Assembly (NCBI RefSeq): GCF_006716235.1
Contig: NZ_VFOR01000001.1
Coordinates: 1,302,001-1,366,000 of the forward strand
From: Propioniferax innocua
GTDB taxonomy: Bacteria; Actinomycetota; Actinomycetes; Propionibacteriales; Propionibacteriaceae
Direction: 5' to 3'
Length of the DNA: 64,000 bases
Shown here: one piece after another, positions 40,024 to 50,700 of the stretch
Layout of the letters: every line of letters begins with the position of its first letter
How positions within the stretch are numbered: the first letter of the stretch is position 1
Made by a program: the position numbers and the translations under genes
The notes under the pieces: generated by a model
The model's input: only the letters and a program-made list of their open reading frames with translations
The model's database searches: none
Told to the model about the DNA's origin: nothing

Positions 40024-42675
40024 GTGACCGACAGATTCGACGAACCTCCCCCGCCGCCAGACGAAGGCGGCGGTTCACAACTCGACCGCACTCCTCCGCA
40101 GGACGTTCTGGCCGAGCAGTCGGTGCTCGGCGCGATGATGATGAGCAAGGACGCCATCGCCGACGTCGTGGAGATCGTGCGCGGCCGTGACTTCTACCTG
40201 CCCAAGCACGAGTTCGTGTACGACGCGATTCTCAGCGTCTACGGACGAGGCGACCCGGCCGACGCGATCACCGTGGCTGACGAGCTGGGCCGCACCGGGC
40301 AACTTCAGCGCGTCGGCGGCGCGCCCTACCTGCATGATCTGCTCTCGTCGGTCGCGATCGCAGCCAACGCCAGCTACTACGCCGAGATCGTCCGCGACAA
40401 AGCGATCCTGCGGCGTCTGGTGGAGGCGTCGGTGCAGATCGCACAGATGGGTTACGCCGGCGAGGGTGAGGTGAACGACATCGTCGACGCCGCCCAGGCT
40501 GCGGTGTATGGCGTCTCGGACGGCAAGGCGAACGAGGACTACGCACCACTGGCCGACCTCATGGAGGAGACCCTCGACGAGATCGAGGCCATCAGCGCCC
40601 AGGGCGGCGAGATGGTGGGCGTACCCACCGGATTCACCGATCTCGATGAACTCACCAATGGCCTGCACCCGGGACAGATGGTGATCCTCGCCGCCAGACC
40701 CGCGATGGGCAAATCAACCCTCGGGCTGGACATGGCCCGGTCGTGTTCGATCAAGAACAACATGGCGTCGGTGATCTTCTCGTTGGAGATGAGCAAGGTC
40801 GAGATCGTGATGCGTCTGGTCTCCGCCGAAGCGCAGATCCAGCTCTCGTCCCTTCGCAAGGGGTCGATGAACGAGGACGACTGGCAGCGTCTGGCCAACA
40901 AGATGGCCGACATCTCCAGCGCACCGCTGTTCATCGACGATTCGCCGAACCTGACGATGATGGAGATCCGCGCCAAGGCCCGCCGCCTGAAGCAGAAACA
41001 CGACCTGCGCCTGATCGTCATCGACTACCTGCAGCTGATGACCTCGGGCAAGAAGGTCGAGTCGCGTCAGTTGGAGGTCTCGGAGTTCTCGCGTCAGATC
41101 AAGCTGCTGGCCAAGGAGCTCGGGGTGCCCGTGGTGGCTATGTCGCAGCTCAACCGTGGTCCCGAACAGCGCACCGACAAGAAACCGATGGTGTCCGATC
41201 TTCGCGAGTCGGGTTGCCTGACGGCATCCACGCGCATCCTCCGCGCGGACACGGGCGCGGAAACCACCATCGGAGAGATCTATAGTCAAGGCCTCCGCGA
41301 CATTCCGGTCTGGTCGGTCGACGAGAACCATCGCGTGGTTCCCATGACGATGACACATGCGTTCTCCAGCGGCGTCAAGGACGTCTTCCGTATGCGCCTC
41401 GCCTCGGGCCGAGAGATCGAGGCGACCGCCAATCACAAGTTCCTCACCATCGACGGCTGGGTTCCGCTCGAAGATCTCGCTCCGGGACACCGGCTGGCAG
41501 TGCCCCGGCACGTGCCGGACCCGATCGCCACGAAGAGGGCCGACGATGACGAGGTGGCGCTACTCGCTCACATGATCGGCGATGGGTCATTCGTCAAGAA
41601 GCAGCCCATCCGTTACGCCAGTGTCGACGAAGCAAACCTGACACGTGTTGCCGAGGCCGCGTCGCGTCGTTTCGGCATCAACGCCAAGCGGGACGAACAT
41701 TCGGCTGCGCGGGTGACCACGCTTCGGCTGCCCGCGCCCTTCCGCCTCACGCACGGTAAGCGCAACCCCATTGCGGCTTGGCTCGATGGATTGGGGCTCT
41801 TCGGGTTGCGTAGCCACGAGAAGTTCATCCCCGAGTGGGTCTTTGCACTACCCCTTGATCAAGTGCAGGACTTCATCGGCCACCTGTGGGCAACGGACGG
41901 TTCGGCCCGTTGGGACGAACAAGCCCGACAAGCGCGGATTTACTACGCCACCTCAAGTCGGCGACTCGCCGACGGTCTGTGCCAGCTCCTGCTGCGCTGT
42001 GGCATCGTCGCCAGAATCAAGATCGCACAGAAGAGCGGCTTCCGAGATGGCTATCACGTGCACATCTATGGGGCGGCGCAGCAACTCACCTTCTGCCGCA
42101 CCATCCCTGTGTGGGGCGCTCGGGGCGTTTCTGCACGGCAGATGGTTCCACGGCTGGAAGCGATCAAGGGAAACACCAACGTGGACACCGTCCCTCGCGA
42201 AGTCTGGGCCTCTGTCAGGACCTCACTGACTGCGCAAGGCATGAGCCACCGAGCCTTCTCGGAGGCCTTGGGAACAGCCTTCTGCGGATCGGCGTTGTGG
42301 AAGCGCTCACCGAGCCGAGAGCGCTTGGGTCGTGTGGCGACCTTGCTGGAAGACCCCGATCTGCAAAAGCTGGCCGACAGCGACCTGCTGTGGGACTCGG
42401 TCGTTTCCATCGAGCCCCTGGGACAGCAGGAAGTGTTCGACGCAACGGTTCCGGGGACGCATTGCTTCGTGGCCAACGGCGTCGTGGCCCACAACAGCTT
42501 GGAACAGGACGCCGACATCGTGATCCTGCTGCACCGTGACGACGTGTACGACAAGGAATCGCCCCGCGCCGGCGAAGCCGACTTCATCATCGCCAAGAAC
42601 CGCAACGGCCCGACGCGCACGGTGACCACGATCTTCCAGGGCCACTACTCACGGTTCGTGGATATGCAGCACTGA
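40024..42675 (+). CDS. dnaB: Replicative DNA helicase DnaB containing an intein
   Basis: Hexameric fork helicase. The 883-codon frame encodes a 456-residue DnaB interrupted by a 427-residue intein. Extein: N-terminal domain (PQDVLAEQSVLGAMMMSKDAIADV), Walker A ARPAMGKSTL (K230), VIFSLEMSK, VIDYLQLM and VSDLRESG, resuming after the intein as SLEQDADIVILLHRDD. Start GTG with GGGAGG upstream. No ssb or rplI is adjacent on this side. Function depends on protein splicing. Confidence 0.96.
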   Translation: MTDRFDEPPPPPDEGGGSQLDRTPPQDVLAEQSVLGAMMMSKDAIADVVEIVRGRDFYLPKHEFVYDAILSVYGRGDPADAITVADELGRTGQLQRVGGAPYLHDLLSSVAIAANASYYAEIVRDKAILRRLVEASVQIAQMGYAGEGEVNDIVDAAQAAVYGVSDGKANEDYAPLADLMEETLDEIEAISAQGGEMVGVPTGFTDLDELTNGLHPGQMVILAARPAMGKSTLGLDMARSCSIKNNMASVIFSLEMSKVEIVMRLVSAEAQIQLSSLRKGSMNEDDWQRLANKMADISSAPLFIDDSPNLTMMEIRAKARRLKQKHDLRLIVIDYLQLMTSGKKVESRQLEVSEFSRQIKLLAKELGVPVVAMSQLNRGPEQRTDKKPMVSDLRESGCLTASTRILRADTGAETTIGEIYSQGLRDIPVWSVDENHRVVPMTMTHAFSSGVKDVFRMRLASGREIEATANHKFLTIDGWVPLEDLAPGHRLAVPRHVPDPIATKRADDDEVALLAHMIGDGSFVKKQPIRYASVDEANLTRVAEAASRRFGINAKRDEHSAARVTTLRLPAPFRLTHGKRNPIAAWLDGLGLFGLRSHEKFIPEWVFALPLDQVQDFIGHLWATDGSARWDEQARQARIYYATSSRRLADGLCQLLLRCGIVARIKIAQKSGFRDGYHVHIYGAAQQLTFCRTIPVWGARGVSARQMVPRLEAIKGNTNVDTVPREVWASVRTSLTAQGMSHRAFSEALGTAFCGSALWKRSPSRERLGRVATLLEDPDLQKLADSDLLWDSVVSIEPLGQQEVFDATVPGTHCFVANGVVAHNSLEQDADIVILLHRDDVYDKESPRAGEADFIIAKNRNGPTRTVTTIFQGHYSRFVDMQH
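41215..42495 (+). other. DnaB intein with LAGLIDADG homing endonuclease
   Basis: Residues 398-824 of the dnaB product. N-terminal splice junction Cys1 (CLTASTRILRADTG), block B near TANHKFLTIDG, LAGLIDADG motifs LLAHMIGDGSF and FIGHLWATDGSA, C-terminal block THCFVANGVVAHN followed by Ser+1. It is inserted in the helicase's ESG/SLEQDAD motif, a conserved site in the nucleotide-binding core. All splice residues look intact and the endonuclease seems full length, so it may still be mobile. Confidence 0.95.
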
Positions 42676-42744
42676 CATCGAGTGACACTGATCAAACTTC
42701 CACCCATACTGACAAAAAGTGTCACTTCCCAGTGGATTGTCACC

Positions 42745-43523
42745 ATGCGGTGGTCACTGGACGACTTGACTCGTGCGCTGGAGGCCATGCGCATCCGCCG
42801 AGGGACACCACCACGACCATTGAGGTGAAGCGCGCCTCCGGAGGCGTTCCGTCCATGCCGGAGACCTTGTGCGCGTTCGCCAACATGCCCGACGGCGGGA
42901 CCATCATCTTGGGGGTCGACGAGGGAAATGGCCGCTTCGAGGTCACCGGACTGACAGATCTCGCAGCCATCGAGTCCGGCATCATCTCCCAAGCCCGGCA
43001 AGCGGTGACCCCGAGCCCCCAGCTTGTTCCCCAACAGTTCATCGTGAACGGGAAACAGCTACTGGTGCTCCACGTGGTCCCCTTGCCTGCAACAGACAGG
43101 CCAGCCACCGCCGACGGGGTCGCCTATCTTCGACAACCCGACGGCGACTGTCCCATGCACGAGCACGAACTCCGAATGCTGGAAGTGGCAAAGCTACATC
43201 TCGATGAGCAGGTCGAGTACGACCTTCGGGCCGCATCCGGGCTCGACATCGACGATCTGGTACCCGAACTCGTCGACCAGTACATTGCAACGGCCAGAAG
43301 CCGCGATGGTCGGCTACGCAATGACTCCCGGGAGCAGACCCTGCGCAACACCAGCGTGCTGACCCGAACCGGCGAACCCACATTGGCAGGCCTGTACGCA
43401 CTGGGCGATTATCCCCAAGGTCGCTACCCAGCCCTGACCGTGACTGCGGCCGTCCAACTTCCAGGCGGGGAAGGGCAGCACCGAAACACGGTCTACCGCC
43501 GTGCACCATGGACCACAAACTGA
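42745..43523 (+). pseudogene. AlbA_2-domain (Schlafen-like) ATP/DNA-binding protein, frameshifted and truncated
   Basis: The codons from ATG 42745 (MRWSLDDLTRALEAMRIRRG) stop in frame, while the family sequence TTTIEVKRASGGVPSMPETLCAFANMPDGGTIILGVDE continues in another frame, so one base has been lost or gained near 42800. AlbA_2 (DUF4062/COG2865-like) proteins run on for a further 150 or more residues, but here the frame ends after RYPALTVTAAVQLPGGEG. It therefore looks broken at both ends. It marks the left edge of the restriction island. A sequencing error at 42800 could mimic the first lesion. Confidence 0.7.
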
Positions 43524-43643
43524 CGGGATACTTCCACTCGCGTCGGCAGTCTTCGTCAGTTCCGATTCCGAATCGCCATCTCAGCGCAGCTCTGGCTGTG
43601 AACCAACGGATCCATGGGAGCGAAAGCAGCCAGATGAGCCCAG

Positions 43644-43723
43644 ATGGCAGAGTAGCCCCAAGTCATCCGAAAGCGAGGCCCCATGTCATCGTTGGGAAAC
43701 CTGATCTGGAACATCGCCGACCA
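43644..43723 (+). repeat. Left direct repeat flanking the restriction island (5' end of hsdM)
   Basis: The segment from ATGGCAGAG to GCCGACCA covers ~40 bp upstream of hsdM and its first 13 codons. It recurs with ~85% identity at 52157-52235. Confidence 0.85.
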
Positions 43724-45629
43724 GCTGCGCGGGGTCTACAAGCCCGCGCAGTACGGTACGGCCACGCTGCCGTTCCTGATCCTGCGACGAATGGAGTGCG
43801 TCCTCGCCGACCACCGCGACGAGATCAACGCGATGGCCGCGAGCACACCAAACGACATGGTCCTCGCCGCGAAGCTCCGCAAGCAGTTCAACCTGCACTT
43901 CTGGAACCGCACGAACTACACGCTGAAGTCGCTGCTAGGCGATCCGGAGAATCTGGCCGAGAACCTCATCGATTACACCGCAGGTTTCTCCGCCAACGTC
44001 GCCGACATCTTCGACCGCTTCGGGTTCACCGAGACGGTCCACAAACTCGACGAGAAGGACCGGCTGTACCTGGTGGTCGGGCAGTTCACCGACATCGACC
44101 TGCATCCCAAGCGGGTCACCAACGCCGACATGGGGCAGGTGTTCGAGCATCTGATCTTCAAGTTCTCCACCGCAAGCAACGAGACCGCCGGTGAGCACTT
44201 CACCCCACGCGATGCAATCCGCCTGATCGTTGATCTCGTGCTGGCTCCCGATGACGAGATCCTCTCCGAAGCTGGCGTCGTGCGTTCGATCTACGATCCG
44301 ACCGCCGGTACTGGCGGCATGTTGTCGGTGGCGGAGGAGGAGATCCTCGCCATGAACCCGAGAGCCCAGGTCACCTTGGCCGGGCAGGAGCTCAACGACG
44401 AGTCCTATGCGATCTGCAAGTCCGACATGATCGCCAAGGGCCACGCGGTGGACGCCATCCGCCTCGGCGACACGCTCTACGACGACAAGCACTACGACCA
44501 GACCTTCGACTACTGCCTGTCGAATCCGCCCTACGGCGGCGACTGGAAGGCGTCGCAAGCCGTGGTGCGCCGTGAGCACGAGATCGGCGGGGGCCGGTTC
44601 GACGCCGGGCTGCCGCGCATCAGCGATGGCCAGACGCTGTTCCTGCAGCACCTGATCTCCAAGCTGCGTCCGGCCAAGGCTGGGGCGAAGGACTCCGGGG
44701 GCCGGGCGGGCATCGTCCTCAACGGGTCGCCGCTGTTCACCGGTGGCGCGGGTTCGGGTGAGTCGGAGATCCGACGCTGGTTGATCGAGTCCGACCTCAT
44801 CGACTGCATCGTCGCCCTGCCGACCAACATGTTCTACAACACCGGCATCGCGACGTATGTGTGGGTCCTCGACAATCACAAGCCCGAGGAACGACGCGGC
44901 AAGATCCAGCTCATCGACGCCACCGCGCGCTGGACCAAGATGCGCAAGAACCTCGGCTCCAAGAACCGTGAGATCGGCGACGCCGACCGCGACGCCATCG
45001 CAAACCTCTACGAGGGCTTCACCGAGACCGAGCACTGCAAGATCCTCGAACCCGCCGACTTCGGCTACTGGGAGATCACCGTCGAACAACCGTTGCGCCT
45101 GCGGTTCGCGCCCGATGCCGAATTGGTGGACGCCGCCTTGGCCGCGAAGGCGATCACCAAGCTCGATCAGGACGAACAGGGCAAGCTCCGCACTGCACTG
45201 GAATCGCTGATCGGCCAGACTTGGATGGACCGCGCCGAGTTCATCCAGGACCTCAAGAAGGCCGCCCGCGAGCGCGGAGTCGCCCCGAGCGCTGCGGTGG
45301 TGAAGGCGATCTGGCAGGCCATCGGGGTACATGACGATGACGCGGTGGTCTGCACCGACAACAAGGGCAACGTCGAACCGGACACCGATCTGCGCGACAC
45401 CGAACTCGTGCCCTTCCGCGACGACATCGAGAGCTACTTCGAACGCGAAGTGCTCCCCCACGTGCCGGACGCCTGGATCGATGAGTCGAAGACGAAGATC
45501 GGGTACGAGATCCCGTTCACGCGGTTGTTCTACAAGTACGTCCCGCCGCGCCCCCTCGAGGAGATCGACGCCGACCTCGAACGGGTGACGGCCGAGATCA
45601 TCGAACTGCTGCAGGACGTGGAGTCGTGA
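43683..45629 (+). CDS. hsdM: Type I restriction-modification system, methyltransferase subunit
   Basis: N6-adenine methyltransferase of the type I complex. 648 residues: helical N-terminal domain (SSLGNLIWNIADQLRGVYKPAQYGTATLPFLILRR), SAM-binding DPTAGTGGM (205-213) and catalytic NPPY (N281-P-P-Y284). GEHFTPRDAIRLIVDLV is the usual linker motif. A ~180-residue C-terminal extension would contact HsdS. The start codon lies in the direct repeat. The stop overlaps hsdS. Confidence 0.95.
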   Translation: MSSLGNLIWNIADQLRGVYKPAQYGTATLPFLILRRMECVLADHRDEINAMAASTPNDMVLAAKLRKQFNLHFWNRTNYTLKSLLGDPENLAENLIDYTAGFSANVADIFDRFGFTETVHKLDEKDRLYLVVGQFTDIDLHPKRVTNADMGQVFEHLIFKFSTASNETAGEHFTPRDAIRLIVDLVLAPDDEILSEAGVVRSIYDPTAGTGGMLSVAEEEILAMNPRAQVTLAGQELNDESYAICKSDMIAKGHAVDAIRLGDTLYDDKHYDQTFDYCLSNPPYGGDWKASQAVVRREHEIGGGRFDAGLPRISDGQTLFLQHLISKLRPAKAGAKDSGGRAGIVLNGSPLFTGGAGSGESEIRRWLIESDLIDCIVALPTNMFYNTGIATYVWVLDNHKPEERRGKIQLIDATARWTKMRKNLGSKNREIGDADRDAIANLYEGFTETEHCKILEPADFGYWEITVEQPLRLRFAPDAELVDAALAAKAITKLDQDEQGKLRTALESLIGQTWMDRAEFIQDLKKAARERGVAPSAAVVKAIWQAIGVHDDDAVVCTDNKGNVEPDTDLRDTELVPFRDDIESYFEREVLPHVPDAWIDESKTKIGYEIPFTRLFYKYVPPRPLEEIDADLERVTAEIIELLQDVES

Positions 45630-46912
45630 GCATCCAACAAGAAGACCTCCTCGGCGAGCGCCCACCGTCACACTGGGTCGTTACACGACTCGGACGTCTA
45701 GGCCGATGGGGCAAGGGATACGGCGGCTCCAAGAAAGACAACCAAGAATCGGGAATCCCCGTCGTTCGGTACGGCGACCTCTACACCACATTCCAGACCA
45801 CCATCGAGCATCCGGTGGCCTATGTCAGTTCCGAAGATGCCGATCGTTACGCGCCGCTTCACCCCGGAACCTTAGTTTTCACTGCGTCCGGCGAGGACCC
45901 CGAAGAGATCGGCAAGGCCGCCGTCTCCATGCTGCCTGACCCAGCCGTCGTCGGTGGCGATGCCATCACTCTGGAACCGGACGGCGACGTGGACCCCCTG
46001 TTCCTGGCCTATGGAATACAAGCGCACCCTTTGAGGACTCACCGAGCCCTTCGCTCAACAGGGTTCACGGTGGTGCATATCAGCGCCGCCAAGTTGAAGA
46101 CAATCCCTCTTGCGCTGCCGCCATTAGGAGAACAACGAGCAATCGCAGACTTCTTGAACCGCGAGACCGCAAAGATCGACGCGCTCATCGAGAAGCAGAA
46201 CGAGCTGATCTCCCTGCTCCGTGAACGGCGAGGGGCAGCAGTGCAGCATCGACTGGACGTGTTCAGTGCTGAACACTCCACGATCGCTCTGGGATACGTG
46301 ATTGGTTCCATCGATCAGGGAGCGAGTCCCTCTTGCGCAACATGGCCCGTGGCGAACCCCGCCACGGACTGGTGCGTCCTCAAGGTCGGATGTGTCAACT
46401 ATGGCGTGTTCCGGCCGGACGAGAACAAGGCACTTCTGGACCTCGAATACGCCGATCCCAAGCACGCAGTCCAGGCTGGCGATGTGGTCGTTTCCCGCGG
46501 AAATACGCGCGAACTCGTTGGGAGTGCCGCGCATGTCCCAACGCATCTCCCGCGCGCATTGCTGAGTGATCTCCTTTATCGGGTTCGCACCCGGTCTGAC
46601 CTTTACGATCCCCAGTTTCTGGCAACGGTGCTTGGAAGCCGCCATGCACGGGATCAGATCGAGCTCGAGGCTCGAGGGAGTAGCCACACAATGCCCAAGA
46701 TCTCGCAAGCGGTCCTGCGGAAGCTGCAGGTTCCCCACATACCACTTGCCGAGCAACGTGCCTTGCAGACCAGCATCGCCGCTGAGACCGCCAAGATCGA
46801 CGCCCTCATCGCCAAAGCCGAGGAGCACATCGCTCTCGCCCAAGAGCGTCGGGCGGCGCTCATCACCGCTGCGGTCACGGGCCAGCTCGACATCCCCGGA
46901 GAGACGAACTGA
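45626..46912 (+). CDS. hsdS: Type I restriction-modification system, specificity subunit
   Basis: Recognises the DNA target for the complex. 428 residues with two target-recognition domains, each followed by a long helix: KIDALIEKQNELISLLRERRGAAVQHRLD after TRD1 and KIDALIAKAEEHIALAQERRAALITAAVTGQLDI after TRD2. The GTG start overlaps hsdM by 4 bp. The TRD2 region (~46300-46700) has visibly lower GC and mixed codon use compared with hsdM, as expected for recombining specificity domains. Confidence 0.94.
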   Translation: MSIQQEDLLGERPPSHWVVTRLGRLGRWGKGYGGSKKDNQESGIPVVRYGDLYTTFQTTIEHPVAYVSSEDADRYAPLHPGTLVFTASGEDPEEIGKAAVSMLPDPAVVGGDAITLEPDGDVDPLFLAYGIQAHPLRTHRALRSTGFTVVHISAAKLKTIPLALPPLGEQRAIADFLNRETAKIDALIEKQNELISLLRERRGAAVQHRLDVFSAEHSTIALGYVIGSIDQGASPSCATWPVANPATDWCVLKVGCVNYGVFRPDENKALLDLEYADPKHAVQAGDVVVSRGNTRELVGSAAHVPTHLPRALLSDLLYRVRTRSDLYDPQFLATVLGSRHARDQIELEARGSSHTMPKISQAVLRKLQVPHIPLAEQRALQTSIAAETAKIDALIAKAEEHIALAQERRAALITAAVTGQLDIPGETN

Positions 46913-46913
46913 C

Positions 46914-47795
46914 ATGGCACGCGCACAGACGATCCAGATCTTCCTGCCGAGTGGAAACCCGCAAGGACTTCGGCAGGCCGAGATCACGACCCGCACGGTC
47001 CAGGTGTTCGACATCCCACGCGCGTCGCTGTCGGAGTTTCTCGCCATGGAACAGGCCCACCAGGTCGGGGTGTATTTCCTGTTCAGTGACACGTCCGACA
47101 CTGACGAACGTGCCGAGTGCTACATCGGAGAGACCGACGACATCGGCAAGCGCTTGCGTCAGCACGAAAGCAAGAAGCTGTTCTGGACCCGGGCACTCGT
47201 GGCCATCTCCCTGACTGCCTCGTGGACGAAGACGCACGTGCGCTACTTCGAAGCCAAGGCGGTCCGCGTCGCGAAGGACAACGGACGCTATGCGGTGAAG
47301 AACGGCAACGACGGTTACGCCAACATGCACATGCCGCTGCCACTTCAGGCCGACTGTGATGAGTTCTTCGAAACGATTTCAGTGCTGACCGCGACCTTGG
47401 GATTTCCCATCCTGCGGCCGTTGAAGTCCAAGCAGGACACCCCGCACGCCAACATCCTCCACGTACGCGGTCTCAAGGACACCACCTCGGGCTCCTACTC
47501 CGACGAAGGGCTGACCGTCTTCGCAGGAACCCAGATCGTGCCGCAGAATGCCAAGTGGCGCCCCTATCCCGCCATCGCCGCCCAGCGGGAAGCCCTCCTG
47601 GACGATGGTGTACTCCAGCAGGACGAGTCCGGCGCCATCGTGTTCGCCAAGGACCACCTGTTCCCCACCCCCAGCGGAGCCGCCTGCGTGATCCGCGGAC
47701 GCAGTGCCAACGGTTGGGAGCAGTGGCGGGATGGTCAGAACCAACGGCTGGATGCGATCGTGGATCGCACCGGTACTCAGGAGGAGGTGCCCTGA
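46914..47795 (+). CDS. GIY-YIG nuclease-domain protein with DUF4357 tail, inside the R-M operon
   Basis: A 293-residue protein between hsdS and hsdR. Residues ~52-140 are a GIY-YIG nuclease: G52-V-Y54, Y70-I71-G72 in CYIGETDDIGKRLRQHE, then the conserved Glu in RYFEAKAVRVAK. The C-terminal ~60 residues (GSGAACVIRGRSANGWEQWRDGQNQRL pattern, ending DAI) fit DUF4357, often found with R-M systems. It starts 1 nt after the hsdS stop and overlaps hsdR by one base, so it is made in step with the complex. Its role (extra nuclease or modulator) is not known. Confidence 0.88.
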   Translation: MARAQTIQIFLPSGNPQGLRQAEITTRTVQVFDIPRASLSEFLAMEQAHQVGVYFLFSDTSDTDERAECYIGETDDIGKRLRQHESKKLFWTRALVAISLTASWTKTHVRYFEAKAVRVAKDNGRYAVKNGNDGYANMHMPLPLQADCDEFFETISVLTATLGFPILRPLKSKQDTPHANILHVRGLKDTTSGSYSDEGLTVFAGTQIVPQNAKWRPYPAIAAQREALLDDGVLQQDESGAIVFAKDHLFPTPSGAACVIRGRSANGWEQWRDGQNQRLDAIVDRTGTQEEVP

Positions 47796-50700
47796 TGACG
47801 AACCAGACGTGGGAATCGCAGTTCGAGACCGAGATCTGCGAACACCTCGCCGCACACGGGTGGCTCTACAGCCCCAATGACGACGGCTACGACCGCGAAC
47901 TCGCCCTCTACCCCGCCGACCTGTTTGCTTGGCTCGAGGAAACCCAACCCGAACAACTCGCCAAGAAGATCAAGCCCACCCAGTCTGCCGAGGCGCAGGC
48001 CACCTCGCGTCGCGCTCTGCTCGAGCGTCTGGCGTTACTCCTCGACAAGGGCCAGGCTGGCACCGGCGGTTCCCTGCACCTGCTGCGCACCGGGTTCAAG
48101 GACACCCCCGCGTCGTTCCAACTCATGCAGAAGCAGCCCGAACAGGGCGTCAACCCCACCGTCAACGCCCGCTACAGCGCCAACCGGCTGCGGATCATGC
48201 GTCAGGTGCACTACTCCACCAAGCACAACAAGTCGATCGACCTGGTCGCGTTCGTCAACGGTGTCCCGGTCGCGACGTTCGAACTCAAGACCGATCACAA
48301 GCAGACCATCGGCGACGCGAAACGGCAGTACTGCCACGACCGCGACCCGGCCGGTGAACCGCTGCTCGGGTTCGGCACCCGTGCACTGGTGCACTTCGCC
48401 GTGAGCAACGACGAGGTCTGGATGACCACCAAGCTCGCCGGCTCCAAGACCCACTTTCTCCCGTTCAACCGCGGCCACGAGGGCCACGAGGGCAATGGCC
48501 CCGACGAGGACGGCGGCTCGGCCACCACCTACCTGTGGCGCGACGTGCTGCAACGCGACCAGTGGCTGGACATCCTCGGCAAGTTCATCCATTACGAGGA
48601 GAAGCGCAGCACCGACGACAAGGGCCGCGTCCGCACCTCGCACACCCTGATCTTCCCGCGGTTCCACCAGCTCGATGCAGTCACCAAGATCGTCCGCGAC
48701 GCCCGCACCCACGGGGCCGGACAGCGCTACCTGATCCAGCATTCGGCCGGGTCTGGCAAGACACGCTCCATCGCGTGGTCGGCCCATCGACTCGCGACGC
48801 TGCACGACGACAACGACCAGAAGGTGTTCGACACCGTCATCGTCGTCACCGACCGCAACGTGCTCGACGAACAACTCCGCGAAGCCGTCAAACAGATCGA
48901 GAGCAAGTCGGGCGTCGTGGCCTCGATCTCCGCCAAGGAAGCCGCCAAGAAGTCGTTCGGCTCGAAGTCGGCCTATCTCTCCGAGGCACTGGCCAGCGGG
49001 AAGCTCATCATCGTGGTCACCATCCAGACCTTCCCATTCGTGTTGGAGGCCATCCAGGACGACGACGCCCTGGCCGGCCGCCGGTTCGCCGTGATCGCCG
49101 ACGAGGCGCACTCGTCACAGACCGGCCAGACCGCCGCGAAGCTCAAGGCAGTGCTCTCGGAGCAGGAGGCAGCCGAGTTGGACGACGGCGGCAGCGTCGA
49201 TGTGGAAGCGATGCTGGCAGCCGAGGCGAAGTCGCGGGCCGCCACGCCCAACATCTCGTTCCTAGCGTTCACCGCCACGCCGAAGTCGAAGACGATGGAG
49301 ATGTTCGGCACTCCCGGCCCCGACGGCAAACCCGTGCCGTTCCACACGTACACGATGGCCCAGGCGATCGAGGAAGGATTCATCCTCGACGTACTGCAGA
49401 ACTACACCACATACAAGACCGCCTACCAGTTGGCCCAGGCGTCGCAGGGTGGAGAGTTGGTGGACGAATCCACCGCCACCAAGGGCCTGATGCGATGGGT
49501 GAAGCTGCACCCGACGAACATCGCGCAAAAGGTCTCGTTAATCATCGAGCACTTCGACTCGAACGTGAAGCACCTGCTCGACGGACGAGCGAAGGCGATG
49601 GTGATCACCGACTCACGCAAGGCCGCCGTCCGCTACAAGCTCGCCATGGACGCGTACATCGCCAAGCGCGGATACACCGGCTACACCTCATTGGTCGCAT
49701 TCTCCGGCGACGTCACCGACCTCGAATCCGGACCCGATCCGTTCACCGAGCACTCCCTCAACCCCGGCGTGAAGGACCTGCGCACGGGTTTCGAGGCAGA
49801 CGAGTACCGCGTGATGATCGTCGCCAACAAGTTCCAGACCGGCTTCGACCAACCGCTGCTGTGCGCCATGTACGTCGACAAGCAGTTGGCCGGCGTCGCT
49901 GCGGTGCAGACGCTCTCCCGGCTCAACCGGGCCATGAAGGGCAAGGAGACGATGGTCGTCGACTTCGTCAATGACGAAGAGCAGATTCTGGCCGCGTTCC
50001 TGCCGTACTACGCCGAAGCCGAGATCGTCGCCACCACCGATCCCAATCTGCTCCACGACCTGCAGAGCAAACTCGACACCTCCGGGTATTACACCCCCGA
50101 CGAGGTGGACGCGGTGGTCGATGCCGCGGTCCAGAAGAAGGGCAACGGAGCGATCTCCCACGCGCTCGGGCCGATCAAGCAGCGGTTCGTCGCCGCGTGG
50201 AACAGCGCACAGGCGAGCAAGGACACCAGCGCCATCGACGAGCTGGAACTGTTCCGCAAGGACGTTCGCACGTTCGTGAAGCTCCACGATTTCGTCTCCC
50301 AGATCCTCGATTTCGAAGACGTCGACGTCGAGAGGCACGCCATCTTCTTCCGCCTGCTGATCCCGCACCTGCGGACGCATTCGGTCACCGAGACCGTCGA
50401 CCTCTCCGACGTCGAGCTGGTGCACATCAAGCAGAAGGAGACCGGCCAGCACACCCTCGACCTCTCCGAAGGCAAACCCGAGCCGCTCAAACCATCGGTG
50501 GCGGCGGGCTCCAAGCGTCGGCGTGACCCCAAGTTGGTTCTCATGGATGAACTCATCGACCGGCTCAACGCGCAGTTCGCCGGCGAGGACTTCCGCCCCG
50601 ACCAGGTCACTTCGTGGGCCACCGCGCTGGTGCAGGCAATGGAAGCCGACGAAGACCTCCAGCAGCAGGCCTCGGCCAACAGTGAAGAGCAGTTCCTGAC

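Noticed and set aside
43935-45671. 578-codon minus-strand frame opposite hsdM
   Set aside because: Antisense of a clear methyltransferase; codons lack any recognisable domain.
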